From Cladocopium goreaui (Eukaryota; Sar; Dinophyceae; Suessiales; Symbiodiniaceae), in assembly GCA_947184155.2 (NCBI GenBank), contig CAMXCT020001723.1:62001-126000 (forward strand): a stretch of 64,000 nt of DNA. The letters run 5' to 3'. Both the position numbers and the translations under genes were made by a program. A model generated the notes under the pieces. It made no database searches. It worked only from the letters and a program-made list of their open reading frames with translations, and had not been told where the DNA came from. Within the stretch, counting starts at the first letter, position 1. Each line of letters begins with the position of its first letter. Positions 36,061-49,139 of this stretch are shown in pieces.

Positions 36061-36676
36061 GTGAGCTTTCCTTTGTCGGCCTTCAGAATAGAGTATCTTG
36101 TCCAGGATCCAGGGTTTGGCCCAAGAAGTGACTACGAAAGATTGTTCTGGGACAAGATGTGGGTTTACCGGTTCACGCCGTGACGGTTTGCCGGAACAAA
36201 AATTGAACAAATCTTGGAACCTGCGAGAAACAAGACGTTATACAGAGTTTGGATTCAGATCAATGGACCCCAATCCTGAGTTGCTCAGAGGGGGCTCATC
36301 ATGAGATTTGAACAAAGGCTTCTCGAAGTATCTCAAAGTTCTATTTGATTGCTTCGAAGAACCCCCCTGAACACTCCCTCGATCCCTTTCAAATGCTCTC
36401 CCACCAAAATGCAGATCGATCATATCATCTTTTAGCATATTTTAATCATAGTTTCAAACGGACCCTTTTGTTCCCATCATTGAATCACTCCGGTGCTAGT
36501 TCCGCAAGTTGCGCACTTTTGTGTATTGCCCTAGGCATTTGTTCGTCAAGCCCAACTTGATTGCAGCACCTTGCCCATGGATATCACCATCTGGCAAGTG
36601 GGGATGCGTCATGGCTTGTCTGTTAAAAAACCGGGCTACTCCAACTGCCATTTCTTTTGACAATTCTTGAATATTA

Positions 36677-36780
36677 CTCTCTGGTAATTTAACATAGCTA
36701 TGGAAAATCACCCTTTTTAATGGGAACATCCATCCACTATAAATGGCCAGTTTCAATAGCTATGTTAAATTACCAGAGAG
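36677..36780. mobile_element. 104-bp MITE with perfect 25-bp terminal inverted repeats and TA flanks
   Basis: Begins CTCTCTGGTAATTTAACA and ends with the exact reverse complement. Terminal repeats are 36677-36701 and 36756-36780, flanked on each side by TA. The interior contains CCACTATAAATGG. A TA target duplication with short perfect ends is typical of non-autonomous Tc1/mariner-type elements (family knowledge). No transposase is present. Confidence 0.85.
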
Positions 36781-36988
36781 TATCTTGAATAGGGAAATTA
36801 TGGACAATGATGATTCAGCTGTGGATCTAGGGCTATCCATGGCTATGATATTTCTGAGCACACACCTCCTGAAACTAGTTCCAAAAGAACTGCGAAAGAT
36901 AGATAGAATGATAGAATGACTCCCTGGAGTACTCACAGCCAGAATCTTGATGGGATCTCCCTGGTGATCCCCCTGGTGTCGTCACTAG

Positions 36989-39900
36989 GCGAGCTTTTGG
37001 ACATTGGACTTCGTCTTGTCCTTCTTCGTTGGGTGCCCGCACTGGCACTGCCCATGGCGGAATGATCACATTCCGTCGAGCATGTTGACCTCAGCCCACC
37101 ATCAGAGATCGCCAATGTTCAAAGTTTTTCAATGCCTGGGAATCATTGAAATCGTCCCAAACTGGTTTCAAATTGGCGAGATACGTTGTACATCGTTGTA
37201 CGTATTTCTAGGTCAATTAGTCCCATGAAGGATACAGCATGGTACAGCGCGCGAGGTACGACACTGCTGATGGAGTGGTCGAGACGCGGCTGCCAAAGGC
37301 CACAACATGGGTCGCCGCTTGCCATATCGGCCATATCTTACTAGTTGGGAATGGGTCATCTTTCGTATTAACCATGACATTATTATAGGGGTATCATGGG
37401 TATCTAATTTTGACCCCCAATTTTATCCAATTTTCTTAATGTATTCTGCAATATCTTAATACATTGAAGAATATCTTGCCATTGGCGATGACAGATGACC
37501 ATGCCAAAGCAATGAAGGGATCCCAGTCTTCAGCTTGAAGTCAGAGCAAACCCTGGTTGTGACTGTGTCATGCCTCAGACTGCAGCCCGCTATGCTCGGC
37601 CGGGAGCTTAGATGAGCTTAGCACATGGTCGATGTATGATGTGGGTGGCGACATTGGTGGAACGATGTGATGTGAGGTGAATGACGTGATGTATTTCAGT
37701 GATGCAAACAAGTAGAAAGCATGGCTGGACAGATGGAAGTTACACTTATATACAATTATCACATGTCAGTGATTTCAAGTAATGCAGTGGAGAACACCGT
37801 CATGGTATGTCACGTCACGTCATTTCATGTTATGTCATGTGTTATGTTACATGTGTGGAGTAATGCAAGGCAATGTTGCGTGAATATTGCGTGATGTAAA
37901 CAATCCTGGCTCGTTTCCACAGTTTTCTCCACATGGAGCCGAGTCAACTTGATTTGTCGCGCAGCGATGTTGCGGAGGACCTGGATGCTTCCTGACTTGA
38001 TTGTCATTGTGGTGGACTGGGTGATGTCCGGGGCCATGGCTGAATGTTGGAATGCGGTGAACAAGGATGACCTGTGAATCACTGTGAATCCATGTTTTCA
38101 GAGTGGAAGTTGCTGAGAAATGCTCAGAATTCTTCTGTCTCAGACTTATTTCTTGTCAGTGGTGTGTTTCAGTCCCCTTCTTTTGGTGCAGGAAGAAGGT
38201 GGGTCTGTAGCCCTCAGGCTCTATCTTGCCCTTGCTGAGAACGACAGTGCCGCCAGCCCTGCAGGCACTGCAATGCCCTCAGAGAGTGTCAAGCCCCAGT
38301 GTCGTAGTCTCTGCGGCGCCAGGTTTTGCGCGAATTGGAAAGTCCGTGCGCTACATGAGGACAATAGAGATATCCTGCTGCAATATATTTGGGTCAAGGG
38401 TGGTGATGGAGGAGGGGTCCGCGTGAAAGGAGTGTTCATTCAATATGCATCATTTTACATCTCTCATATGGTATTCTACTTGTATGGATACAGCGGATAG
38501 AGTCAGTTTCCCCAGCTTCCACATTCTTGACTGGATGGTTGAGTCACATTGAGTCTGAATCTTCCTCTTCAAATCTTGCTTAGACTCTTATAGACGTTCA
38601 GCTGCTCATAGCCGCTATGGCCACTTCCCTAAATGGCCATGGTTTCCTAGTTGGTTTCCATGTTGAAACCCGCTGGCCTAGACCTATCTGCCAGCACCTG
38701 GAATCCCAGTGGGAATCCACAACGGACTCCAGGTTTTTGATCCATCAGATCTGCAGGATCATGCGAGTCATGCGCCTCTTGCGGCTGCGAAAGATTCAAG
38801 AGGCGGGCGATGGCGGGCGGCTTCTAATCCTGGGGGCCAACTGTTGAATTTTCCCCGCGAGAAGAACGGCCGCAAACTCGTCAGACATCTCTAGACATCT
38901 CTAGACTCTAGACCTACTACATAAGTTACATAAGCATGGAATGACATAGACCTACTGCATGGATCATGGATCCACGTGGACATAGACCATGACCGACCAT
39001 GACTGGCACGTTCTTTTGTGGGCACGCTATCACCAAGCATCATTGGGCTTGTCAGGCTTTGCACCAAGCAGATGAGTTCAGCCCTTGGAGATGGAGAAGT
39101 TTGAGAAACATCGAACATGCGATTCTAATAATATCTCTGCAAAGGATGGCTATCATCCTTTGCATCTTTGATATGTCATGAACATACTATGCGATCATAT
39201 ATATATATATATAATATATATATATATATAATATATATATATTATATTATATATATTATATATATTATATATATTATATATATTATATATATAATATTAT
39301 CAATATATACACAATTATACACATATTAAATTATACACGACTATCAAAATCATGGTGAAGTCGCTTGTGCTAAAGCCCTGGGGCTAAAGCCCTGGTAGAT
39401 TGGAGTTCAGAACTCCAGTACATTGTTCGCTTTACTTGACAGGGTCTTTGCCTTGTCATCCCCGCATGTGATCTATCCAATTTCTATCTTTTCTTAGGTC
39501 ATAAAGAAACCAAGGCACTAACCGCAGACTTTGCCCCAATGTTTTTGTTTGGAGGTTCATGTTCACAAAATTGGAGTCTGACATCTTACTTCCAGTGGAA
39601 CAGAAGCCACTGCTCCCTTTGGACCTAGTGACCCAGGTTTGTCAACATTCAATACTTCAGCATCATCCAGAAACTGCTACTGCACAGACCTCAGAGGACT
39701 TCTGGAGCGCGCCCCAAAGCAAGATGTGCTTTTCCTTCAGAGCCAGCCTTTTTGCCAGCTGCCATATCAAATGTTCTGAGGAACATGGTGTGGATACTGC
39801 TCCTGCAGCTTGGCAGACGTATGCAGATGTGGCAGATGCTGAATGATGCTGATAAGGATGAAAGTATGCAATCCATTCCTTTGGCCTTGGCAGTTGGTTG

Positions 39901-42900
39901 GAATGCCTTCCCGCTGTGAGATTGTGCAGAAGTCACTGCAATCTCAATGGGTTTGATGGGATTTGCATGGCACCAAGACTCATCATGTGCGCTCATTGAC
40001 CCTTATTCCACAGCTCTCTCGGAGACAGGTCGCACTTCATTGGATGTGGATGGTATGCCATTGGCATGGAGGATTTTTCTCCTGAGGACCAACATGACAG
40101 ACATGACAGCCACATACAGCCACAAAGCTTGTTGGTGATGCCAAATCTGCAAAGTTTTCTCCGCCAAAATTTCAAAATCTGCTTCGACAGGAGAGTTGGA
40201 TTTCGGTGGACAATTTACTTGATCGCAGCTTGGAGTACAGGCACCGTGGGGCCGCGGGAGTGGCTACTCGGCTACTCCTTGGTTTGGGTATCACTGACTC
40301 AGCTACAAGCTGATAGCCATGTGGATGAAAATGCGATGACGCTTACATGGTGTGCGTGTGGCAGCCTCGAGATCGGGCACCACACTGCAAGCTCCAATCA
40401 ATCTTGTAGGTACCTGACCGCTCTTCACTGGTCGATTACACAGAGACTTGGCTCAGACACAGTGCTGGCTTGAGCCAAGAGAAAGGTTAGCAAATGTTAG
40501 CAAACCGCGGACACCGATCCAGTTGATGTTTGCAGCATGGGGTGCTCTTGGAGCTGATCCTCCCAAGGTTCACACCTGGATCCATGAACGTCCAGCCAGT
40601 GAACAGCATGAGCCTCAAAGATGTTTTTTGTTGGATGTGGAATGAATGGGATTCCGAAGTATGTACAAAAAAATGATTTGGATTTAAGATTCGGACCTGA
40701 AATACCAATCGCACCATGCAAGATGCACGAACATCACAATTTCGTCCAGGCGTAGAGCGACTCTACAGCGTGGTTGTCCAGCTCCCAGGGTAGTAACTTC
40801 CTACCGGACTGGATGCCGTTGTTGAACCACCAAATCTATATCTCACCATGGTTGCGGGTTTGAAGGGTTTTCATCCTCATATTTTGCTTGAGGCCGAGGC
40901 CCTGAACACATTGCATTTTTTGCTAAATGAGGTTCAGGATTTCCATGTATTTCCATGTTTTTTTTTGCGCCATTTGAGGAACAGATTGGAGGATCCATAA
41001 GAATTGGGATCCACAGGTCTCACTATTGAAATCATTGAAGATATCCTTAGTGGAAATTACCGGGGTATTGGAATCCCTGTGGAGAACGAAACAACTTCCT
41101 TGAGGTCTTGGTCCTGGGCATGGTGGTCTTCTCCTCAACGGTCAGTTCAATCACTGCAGCCACCAACAATCTCAAGGACATCAATGCGTGCGGCACTCAG
41201 CTGGAATTATCTTGAAAGTGGAGAGACATAAAAACGTTTCTTGGAAAGAGAATCGGATGTTTTGGAGTCATCATTTTTTTGGGTGAAATTATTCCAACAT
41301 TTATTCGCTTCTTTGCTAATGGGAAGAACTTGCTGCTTTCTCAATGGTTTTTTTCTCGCTCAGAGCTGGAAGCCCACTTTGAGATCCATCCGATGTTCCC
41401 GGATCCAGGGTGTACAAGCACCAGATTTGGACTCTGCGGCGATACTTCCGAGAACAGAAGATCTCAGCCCAGTTGACCCACAGGCTCGTTCCTGGTGGGT
41501 GCCGTTGCTTACTCATAGCTGCATTTGACATTCAGCCAAAAGTTAGGCAGTCCTGGTGATTGCATAGTTTTGTTTGATTGTTTGATTTCTTTGATTTGTC
41601 CTAAAGACAACATCTTTCTGAAAGGACATAATCGCAACTGCCTGTGGCTGCAGGTTCAGGAGACGTTTCTCGTTAAACTATTGAGGTTTTGATTGCAAAC
41701 CGACCCGATATGGAGTTGGCGTGCAATGGAGCTGACGGCCAGGGTCCTGAGATATACTGAAAGCATGATCAAGCCAAAGTACCAGAAGGTCAATGTTGAT
41801 CAGGCCAGGGGCAGAACTTGGGACTTCAGACATGTTTAGCAGAGGAAACTGAATGCCATTGAAAGATAGTGGAAGATAGTGAACGTGCAAAATCTTGGAA
41901 CCGTGGTTTCAGTCATTTTTTTTGGTGTCTAGGTGAAAATCCTGGCGATGCTGCCGCAGATGTTGACCAAGGTGGGGTGTTTTTTGCTGGATGCCAGGAG
42001 TTTCTATAGGTGATGACTAGGGGAACTACGGGAACAGCATGTCAATTTGGCATTGAAAAAGGGCTCTTCACAGTGTGTTCTTGATGCTTCGGAAAGCCTT
42101 GGTGCGTTCTGGACAGTTGTTCATTCCCTTTTGTTTTCCAGTTGGTAAAGTTAGGTCTTGTGGCTGGTGTCAGGGAGTCACCCAAGCAGGCGTATAATGA
42201 ATCAGTGGAATGGGTGAAAACCATGCACTAGAAAAGGAAGGAGGGATTTGGAATTTGGAACACCCAGATTTAAGAACGGACCAACTGATACCCAATGTCA
42301 ACCAATGTCGATAGTGCTCAAGATACAATCGGATCAATGAAACATTGTACAAATTGATGCTTCGAGTCATATGACTCTATCACATGGTCAGAGTGAGAGC
42401 TTTTCAGTTCCGACGTCCTCCAAAGTAGGGGACTGAAAGATCTTGGCCCAGAAGACTTCAGAAAGTACTTCTTGACGCTTGCCGCTGCGGGAGATCTCCT
42501 GCTGGCTGTTCAGGAATACACTCAGCGCCTCCATATTACTAAATTACTGTGCGGCAAAGAAGGCCGAAGCATCATCAGCCTTTTTAGCCACGCAGTGATA
42601 TGGAGGCGACATACCCACCGAGGCATGTGCGGCAGATTTTCCTGACGCGGTCCTTCAGAGTGCGGCGATAGCTCCAATGTCCAATCCCAGGATGTTCAGC
42701 GTATTCAAGCCACAAATGCAGCCTTTGCCATGTGCATCCTGGGTGATGGCTCTGTGGCCCCAACGGCTCGGCGTCTGACTGCCGTGCCATCTGGTCCCAC
42801 ACGGCTGATGAAAGCAGGAAGATGGCCAGGTGCACAAAGTTTAGGCTTCTAAATTTTGTGCACCTGGCCAGCTTCCGGGTTTCATCAGCCGTGTGGGACC

Positions 42901-45900
42901 AGATGGCACTGCCCTCTTTGTGGGGTAGGGATGGATCATGCGACCGATGATTTCACAAAGGTTCCAGCAATCAGGAGCCGCCAAATGGATCCAAATGGAC
43001 ATTGCTTCCGGCGCATTTGTGTCTATGGTGGTAGTAGCTCCAAAGTGAGGGCTGAGTATCTTGGCTGCGTATTTCAACATCTGCTGCGGAATGCAGGTCG
43101 GAATGAGATGAACTTCGAGCGCCAAGACTAATGGTTAAAAGAAAAGCTCGATGGGGTTAGATTTTGAATAGGAAGCACAAAATGCTGCAGCTTCATGCTC
43201 TGTCTGTTTGCAATCACTTTGTCACCAACAGGAATCAAGTTTGTTTTCTGGGATACGATCCATTTGTGCATCCTCAGTGTGATTCATTCATTGAGGTCCA
43301 AAAATGGCCACCAAGCCAATGATTTTCCAAGGGGTTTGCCTTACCACAGTGTCCAAAGCTCTGACAGGGAGGCCTTGGATCTGATCCGTTTGGGATACAT
43401 TTTCGGACCCATCAAATCTGTCAGGAGGTGAACCTTGAGATCTACCAGAAGCATTTGGTTGTGGTGTCCTCAGATCCTTGTTCTGAATTGTGGCGAGGCC
43501 AAAATTGTGGCGAGGCCAAACTCACACAGAACAGGCGCAGACAATGAATTCGAATTATATCAATACATCATAGTGTATCAAATTGTATCACACTGTATCA
43601 TTTCCAATCATTTCCGAATGATAAAGCGGAGAATTCATGAGAACCCCAGACATATTGTTTGAGGGCTGCGATACGCCGCGTGGAAACTCGTTCAGGTGCA
43701 CCCCTTGTTTGATGCTTTGAGTCGAGCCCCCAGTGTCCCGCGAGACGCCACGCTTCAGAGTTTCATTGCTGGAGAGGCCCCGCAAATGGACCAGGAAAAA
43801 AAAACCTTATATAATAAAGTTCTTTCAATCACAAAAAATGATAGAATTCACGATTCCCTAGTTCTCATATTTAGTGTTTTTGATGATTGAGTTTTCACCA
43901 CCAACCCACCAGAGGGTGGAGACAGGTGATATCAACATCACCATGATGCAGAAATTGTGCTCATGCGCTTTGAAGGTGGCGGCAAGCGCTGTGTTGAGTT
44001 GAATGGTCCATATTTGGTTGGGCATGTGATCACTTTTCTAAATCATGATCATGATGTGAGTAATAATGATAGCAGTATTGGTGGCAATAATAACAATAAT
44101 AGTTATGAGCATGAACAAATGCCGACCAGTAACAAACATGCAATATAACCCCCGATCTATCCATTCATGTTTTTTGGATGCGGCTTCAGAGGGCCTAACC
44201 TTTGATAAAATGCAACCACGCCTGCGCAACTAGGATGCAGTGTTGGAGAAGGGCGAGATGATGTTCAGCCCTGGCCAGGTTTGCAACAGCATGTGGGGAG
44301 TCCTGGCAAAGACTTTCAATGGTTTCAACGCTTCAGTTCAAGTCATCAAATGATGTTGGCCAACTGCTGTCAGTTGAGTTGGGACTTGGGCCTTTTTTGA
44401 GGATTCTTGGTGAGATTGCTGCAGCAGAACCATTGACACTGGATTTCAAAACTCGCTTCGGCTGTTGAGGTCATTTGTTTGTCAGGGCACCTTGGACTAC
44501 TGGATGTGGCAGGAGCGTTGGCGCTGACGGATGGTGGGTCAAGGAGGAGGGACTGGAATGATGGGTGATGTAATGCAATTATTCTATCATATATATATTC
44601 ATATATATATATATATTATTTACGTGTGTGTGTATATTTATATATACGTATATACAGTATACAGTTAGTATGGAATTGAATTCAATAAATAATTGAAATG
44701 CAAAGACTTGTAAATTACTGTGCTATAAGATAAGATAAGGGAAGGCGAGGCAAGGTAGGTAAGTGGATATGATATGTATGATGAAGAATGTCACGCTCGA
44801 GTTTTGCTGACACGTTGATATTCCAGATGACCCAATTATGTGGCGATTTTGTAGTTGTAGGGTTTCAGCTCTGCTTTGTTTTCCACTTCTGTTGCAGCAT
44901 GCTGCAGCTGCTTGTCTCAATCGATTCGCAGGGACTAGTAACTTAGATTAACTTAGTAGGTTTCTGATAGTGGAAACTATCCACATCTATCCACCAGTGC
45001 ATTACCATACAATTCTGGTGGTTTTTCAGTGTGTTCCAGGTAGTTTACTTCCTACCTGGACGATGATCGTGCGGAAAACACCTAATTTTCTGATGTGTTG
45101 AAACCGGCAAGCACCAACAAGAGTTGGCTCCTCCTTCCTTTCTTTGCGATATTATGATATAATATAACTATATATAATTATATATACATATAAGTATGTT
45201 CATAATTAAACAATATGTGCAGAATTATACACAACATATATGTATAGTACTTGCACAAAAACATATCCAAAAAACAGGTCTATATTGATGCATATATACT
45301 GTATCCACATATCCAACCGTAGCCAGAGGTTTTAAACGGCCAGGAATCACATCCGGAAAAGCTGGAGCGCCGGACCTTCTTCTGTGAGGCGACACGGATC
45401 ACGTTGGTGATGGTCACCCTGGGGGAACCGGAAACCAATGGAAAACCTATGGAAAACCAATGAGTTTCCCTGAGAAATGATCTATGATGATGGAGGAGTC
45501 CTACATGTCTAACTAACAATTTAGAGGGATTTTAGGGTGACCAAGTGGACATAAGTGGACCGTAGATGACTTTGAATCCAATAGCATCGAAATATGTTCA
45601 CCCCGGCGTCCTGGTTCCCTATTCCAATGACCTACGAGCAGGACATTTTTGGCTCCCTCCAAGCCAGTCTCACAATCAATTCGAGCTGGCCTGGACCCAT
45701 CTCCACGAGAGTTGGCGCCATGGATTGTGTTCCAAGACTTGCCGATTGATTTCATTGAGGCAAACCAGGTATAGGGTTGGATTACTGTATATTGCAACCC
45801 AACTTTCCCTAGTTGTTTTGCATGTGTTTCCCTCATTATTGATGCCTAGGTCCCGTATTTCTGGAGGCAGCCACGTGTTTTTTCGCTGGGTCTCAGCAGC

Positions 45901-46964
45901 CGCAGCGCAGCGTGCGCGTTTGGCAGGCTGTGCTTTGGACACCCTGGATCCACCAGGGAAGGCCCATGACTTGGATTATTTGGGTGTAGCCATGTGTAGC
46001 CATATGGATTGAAAACCCCCTAACATGGGGGTATGTTAGCAAGAAACAGGACACTGGGAAGAGAATTGTAACAGGAGGATAAGAGAAACAAGTGATAGGT
46101 AGAAGACTGACACTTACAAATTGGTGTGGAGTATCTTTGTGGTTTCTTTGATTTTCAGAATGTCAATGTCAGGATGTACGCTCGAACAGAATCAACGATC
46201 ATAGCACTGGATGCTCATGAGTCCGAAGCCGAGGGAATCAAACCTCATGTGGCTTTGCACGTTCCAGGTTTGCTACGGTGAACATTCCTGGTCATCAGTC
46301 AGTCATTATCATTAGTCAGTCATTGGTCAGTCATTTCATTAGTGAGGTTAGAAGGTTTTAGAAGGGTTTTAGACGGCAGCAATTGTGGTAGTTCCTGGCT
46401 CAGCTTTCCGTTTGAGGTTCCACGAAGTGGCTCAGTCCTTCAGCGCGCACATGGAATTGTTAAGGTGTCCAGATCCAGATGATTCCAGATGATTCCAGAT
46501 GTGTCCAGTGGTCGCAGGTCTCAGGTCGTGGTTATCATGATATGACAGCAAGACATTCCCGGATTCTCAGCAAACTCCACTATGCCTCAAGTATCGAAGT
46601 AAGATCGGTCAAGCCTGAGCAACATTTTGAAGTCTTAATGGGGTTGTAGGATGTTGGACGCAACCAATAATCATATGTAATAGGTACACAGATGTCGATT
46701 CACGAATAATTATCTATCATAGTTCAGAACATTTCAGAATTATAGTTGCTATAATATGCTATATATGTAATATATTAATTTTATTTAATTTTAACATATT
46801 TTATCTATCTGACCCCCAAAAGCAACTGTTATTGTCTATGAATCACGAATGATTACATATTTTGCCATTGATTACTGGCCAGGTCCTATGCAGAAGAGTT
46901 TGTTCGTGCCATGAATGAGCTGGCCGGCAACTTCACAGAAGACGAGGATGCTGCACCTCGCTAG
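36989..46964 (+). CDS. Voltage-gated cation channel with C-linker and cNMP-binding-like domain
   Basis: Exons in order: 36989-37032 FWTLDFVLSFFVG (S2); 37923 to about 38046 MLRRTWMLPDLIVIVVDWV (S3); 38283-38359 GFARIGKSVRYM; 38757-38802 IMRVMRLLRLRK (S4 arginines); 40410-40443 YLTALHWSITQ (pore helix); 41051-41187 FLEVLVLGMVVFSS and VSSIT (S6); 41409-41483, 41743-41803 and 41933-41971 WTLRRYFREQKI, RVLRYTES and VKILAML (C-linker). The cNMP-like domain follows: 43696-43771, 43926-43975, 44234-44305 (EKGEMMFSPGQ) and 44486-44512. 46173 onward and 46883-46964 (YAEEFVRAMNELAGN, stop TAG) close it. It should sit in a membrane as one subunit of a tetramer. No TVGYGD filter was found. S1, S5 and 44.5-46.2 kb are incomplete. 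Donors mix GT, GC and GA. Confidence 0.85.
39195..39302. repeat. TA microsatellite in a channel intron
   Basis: Nearly pure TA with periodic AATATA and TTATA words. Confidence 0.95.
42781..42912. repeat. Fold-back inverted repeat, about 62-bp arms, 6-bp loop
   Basis: The left arm, 42781-42843, and right arm, 42850-42912, share TGCCATCTGGTCCCACACGG, then GGCTGATGAAA, then GGCCAGGTGCACAAA in opposite orientation with a handful of mismatches. Either arm, read away from the centre, gives a similar peptide (SSAVWDQMA). It lies between the C-linker and cNMP-domain exons of the channel. Confidence 0.85.
45344..45940 (+). CDS. Candidate exons late in the channel gene
   Basis: 45344 to about 45389 reads ESHPEKLERRTFFCEA, with a possible GC donor. 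About 45660-45768 reads IRAGLDPSPRELAPWIVFQD and DFIEANQ up to GTATAGG. About 45860-45960 reads VFFRWVSAAAAQRARLAG. All are on the plus strand between cNMP-domain exons and the final exon, where an aromatic CEA(L)W-type segment is expected in this channel group. Not all need be real, and phases were not closed. Confidence 0.4.
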
Positions 46965-47171
46965 GGCTCGAAATGATTAGACCCAAATTGGATGGTGTTT
47001 TGATGTGTTTTGGCACAAGACATTTTGGTGGGTCATCAAGAATACAAAGTATATATATAATCATATATTAATATAATATACATTTTACATTACAGTATGA
47101 TATCATATGATATAAACAATTGTTAATTTATCATTATTGTTAATTATTCTATATATATATATACACATAGT

Positions 47172-47700
47172 CAGAGAGAAACTTGAGAAGAAACCTTCGA
47201 TTTTGGGAATGGAAGGTATGGTGTCCGTGTAAATTTGCCATTTCACCAATCCATCGATAGTTTTTTTTTTCCACCAATGGTTTATCTCAGGGTGTTTTTC
47301 TCATCGCATGGAGCACACTTGGTCTCCAGTGCGGCGGTAATGCCAATTGTACGTATTTGATTCCCAATCAATATGGAGGTTTCCTAAAATGGAGGTACCC
47401 CAAATCATCTATTTTATAGGATCTTCCATTGTAAACCATTCAATATATACATTACATGTGATATTGTATAGTTAGATATATTCAACCTTAGCAAAATACT
47501 AAAATTGTTCAACATGTCAACCCATTTTGGATCTTCGAGGGGTTTCATCCAAACATCTCCAGGATGACGACACGGAGCTCTCCGATCTCTTCTTTGCCAT
47601 GCAGGCCATTGAAATGCTTCCTGGAAATCGAAGCTTCGAGGAGGCGCAGATGGGCGATGAGAGTTTGCCCTGTGGCCTACCCTACAACAAGATCAAATAA
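47172..47700 (+). CDS. Unknown acidic terminal exon and possible upstream exons
   Basis: 47563-47700 follows an ATCTCCAG acceptor and encodes DDDTELSDLFFAMQAIEMLP and GNRSFEEAQMGDESLP before TAA. Upstream, about 47178-47217 reads EKLEKKPSILGME to a GT donor, and 47290-47345 is open after a CTCAG. Phases between these are not settled. It starts only 600 bases past the channel stop, so it may be a separate small gene or an alternative channel tail. The GGTACC-core element at 47385-47450 lies in the intron. Confidence 0.45.
47385..47450. repeat. GGTACC-core short element
   Basis: GAGGTACCCCAAATCATC followed by ATTTTATAGGATCTTCCATT matches the copies near 2165-2260 (reverse orientation) and 20300-20390. 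Confidence 0.6.
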
Positions 47701-47829
47701 GATCAACAAGATCGATGTTTTGCACGTTGTTTTGCTTTTGCATCATCAGCAGCTAAACTTACCACCCATCTTGCATGACTTGAATGTTCTCTGCTGTATA
47801 GTATGAAACGTTTCCAACTTCGGCTTACC

Positions 47830-48655
47830 CTGCAATATTGCCTACACTACAGTCTCGGCCTACACTACAGTCACAGTATCTTCAAAGCCTCTTCATTATC
47901 TCGATGTCCGTCCTTTGGCTAACCCCTTTGGTTTATTGATGCGGCTTGGTGATGTAATTGTCTCGTCAGCTAATTACATGCAAACAATATAGATCGGTAC
48001 GTGATTGCTTGATGGACTAGTTGACTGCTGGATTTGCGGCAACTCGTACAGGTTCTGGGCACCCTAGAATATTTAGCACTGAGCACTACACGATCCAGGT
48101 TTCCACTAGAAAGTACTTCTCGGTACTGCAATGTACTACCAATACTACTCTGTACTACAAATCACCCCCACAGCTTACCTCATTCTGCCCCCAGAACGCT
48201 GCGAAAGTTGATCTTGAAATTTCTGCCAAATGCTGGCAGGGCACTTCACGACCACACCACTTCAAGAAGCCTCCACGTTTGTGTCTCAGAATCATGGAAG
48301 AGAATGGAAGGCATGTAGAAGCACCGTGGCAATGAAGAAATTTATCACCACACCATTGAGACCGGCTGGTAGTGACCAGGACCTTGTCAACATTTGTCAA
48401 CTGTCAGGTTCCTCATCCTTCGAACTATGGAAACCATGTTGCAGATTGTTGCCTAAGTAGAGTTGTTTGATATGGAAGGAAGCCACTGTACTTTCATCCA
48501 GTCAAGCCTCCCAGTTGATTCAGATAATTTTGCAGTTCCGAACTGCGTATGGCTCAAAGGGTCTCAAAATTATGGACCAAAATTCGCTGATCTAATAGGA
48601 GCCATATATTAGCGGACCCTTTAGTACCCCCATTGTTGAGCCAAAGCCAAGCCTG
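47830..48655. other. Non-coding or unresolved stretch
   Basis: Frames at 48021-48335 and 48034-48318 overlap each other and neither shows a family signature or well-placed splice sites. No repeat array is present. Confidence 0.4.
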
Positions 48656-48658
48656 AAA

Positions 48659-49138
48659 ATGTCGCAGCCTAGCCAGCGCTGGATTGCGAGGTAAACTGAG
48701 AACTCCACCTGAGAGTCCACTCGGCGGGGCCTTGCTGGCCAGTGTTGACGTCGCTTTTGGATGAGTTTGAGATATCCTTAGCTTTTCACGGACTCAAAGG
48801 CAAGGTTCCATGAGTAGAACTAGCTGTGGGACATCTATGTCATTTTCTGTTCCTATACTATATATTAATCTAATTAGAGCAGACTCGGGTGTGTTTGCTG
48901 TTTTTTTCCTCCACCAGTAGGTCTTCAGACGTCCGAGGTTGCAACAAAAGCCTTCAGTGAAGAAGATCTGGATGATGAGATCGTGCCAAGCCAAGAATGG
49001 AGTGTTCTGATATTGATGATACGACTCTGCATGTTCCTCGAATTCCTTCGATCATCAAGTTGTCCGCAGTTGTTTCGTCCCGATTATGCAAGACACAGCA
49101 AATCAAAAACCCGACAGCTGAAAAGCCTTGGCAAATAG
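48659..49138 (+). CDS. Candidate first exon and acidic second exon, unknown gene
   Basis: ATG at 48659 opens MSQPSQRWIA(R), which stops at a GT donor (48691). About 48921-49138 follows a TTTTTTTCCTCCACCAG tract and reads TSEVATKAFSEEDLDDEIVP, then SQEWSVLILMIRLCMFLEFL up to TAG. The two do not join in phase, so a further exon is needed or one call is wrong. The gene could lead into the exons at 51.5-52.3 kb. Confidence 0.35.
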
Positions 49139-49139
49139 T

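Noticed and set aside
45630..45650. ACATTTTTGGCTCC as a spliced-leader remnant
   Set aside because: It has an extra T and mismatched ends relative to the leader core, so chance similarity is enough.
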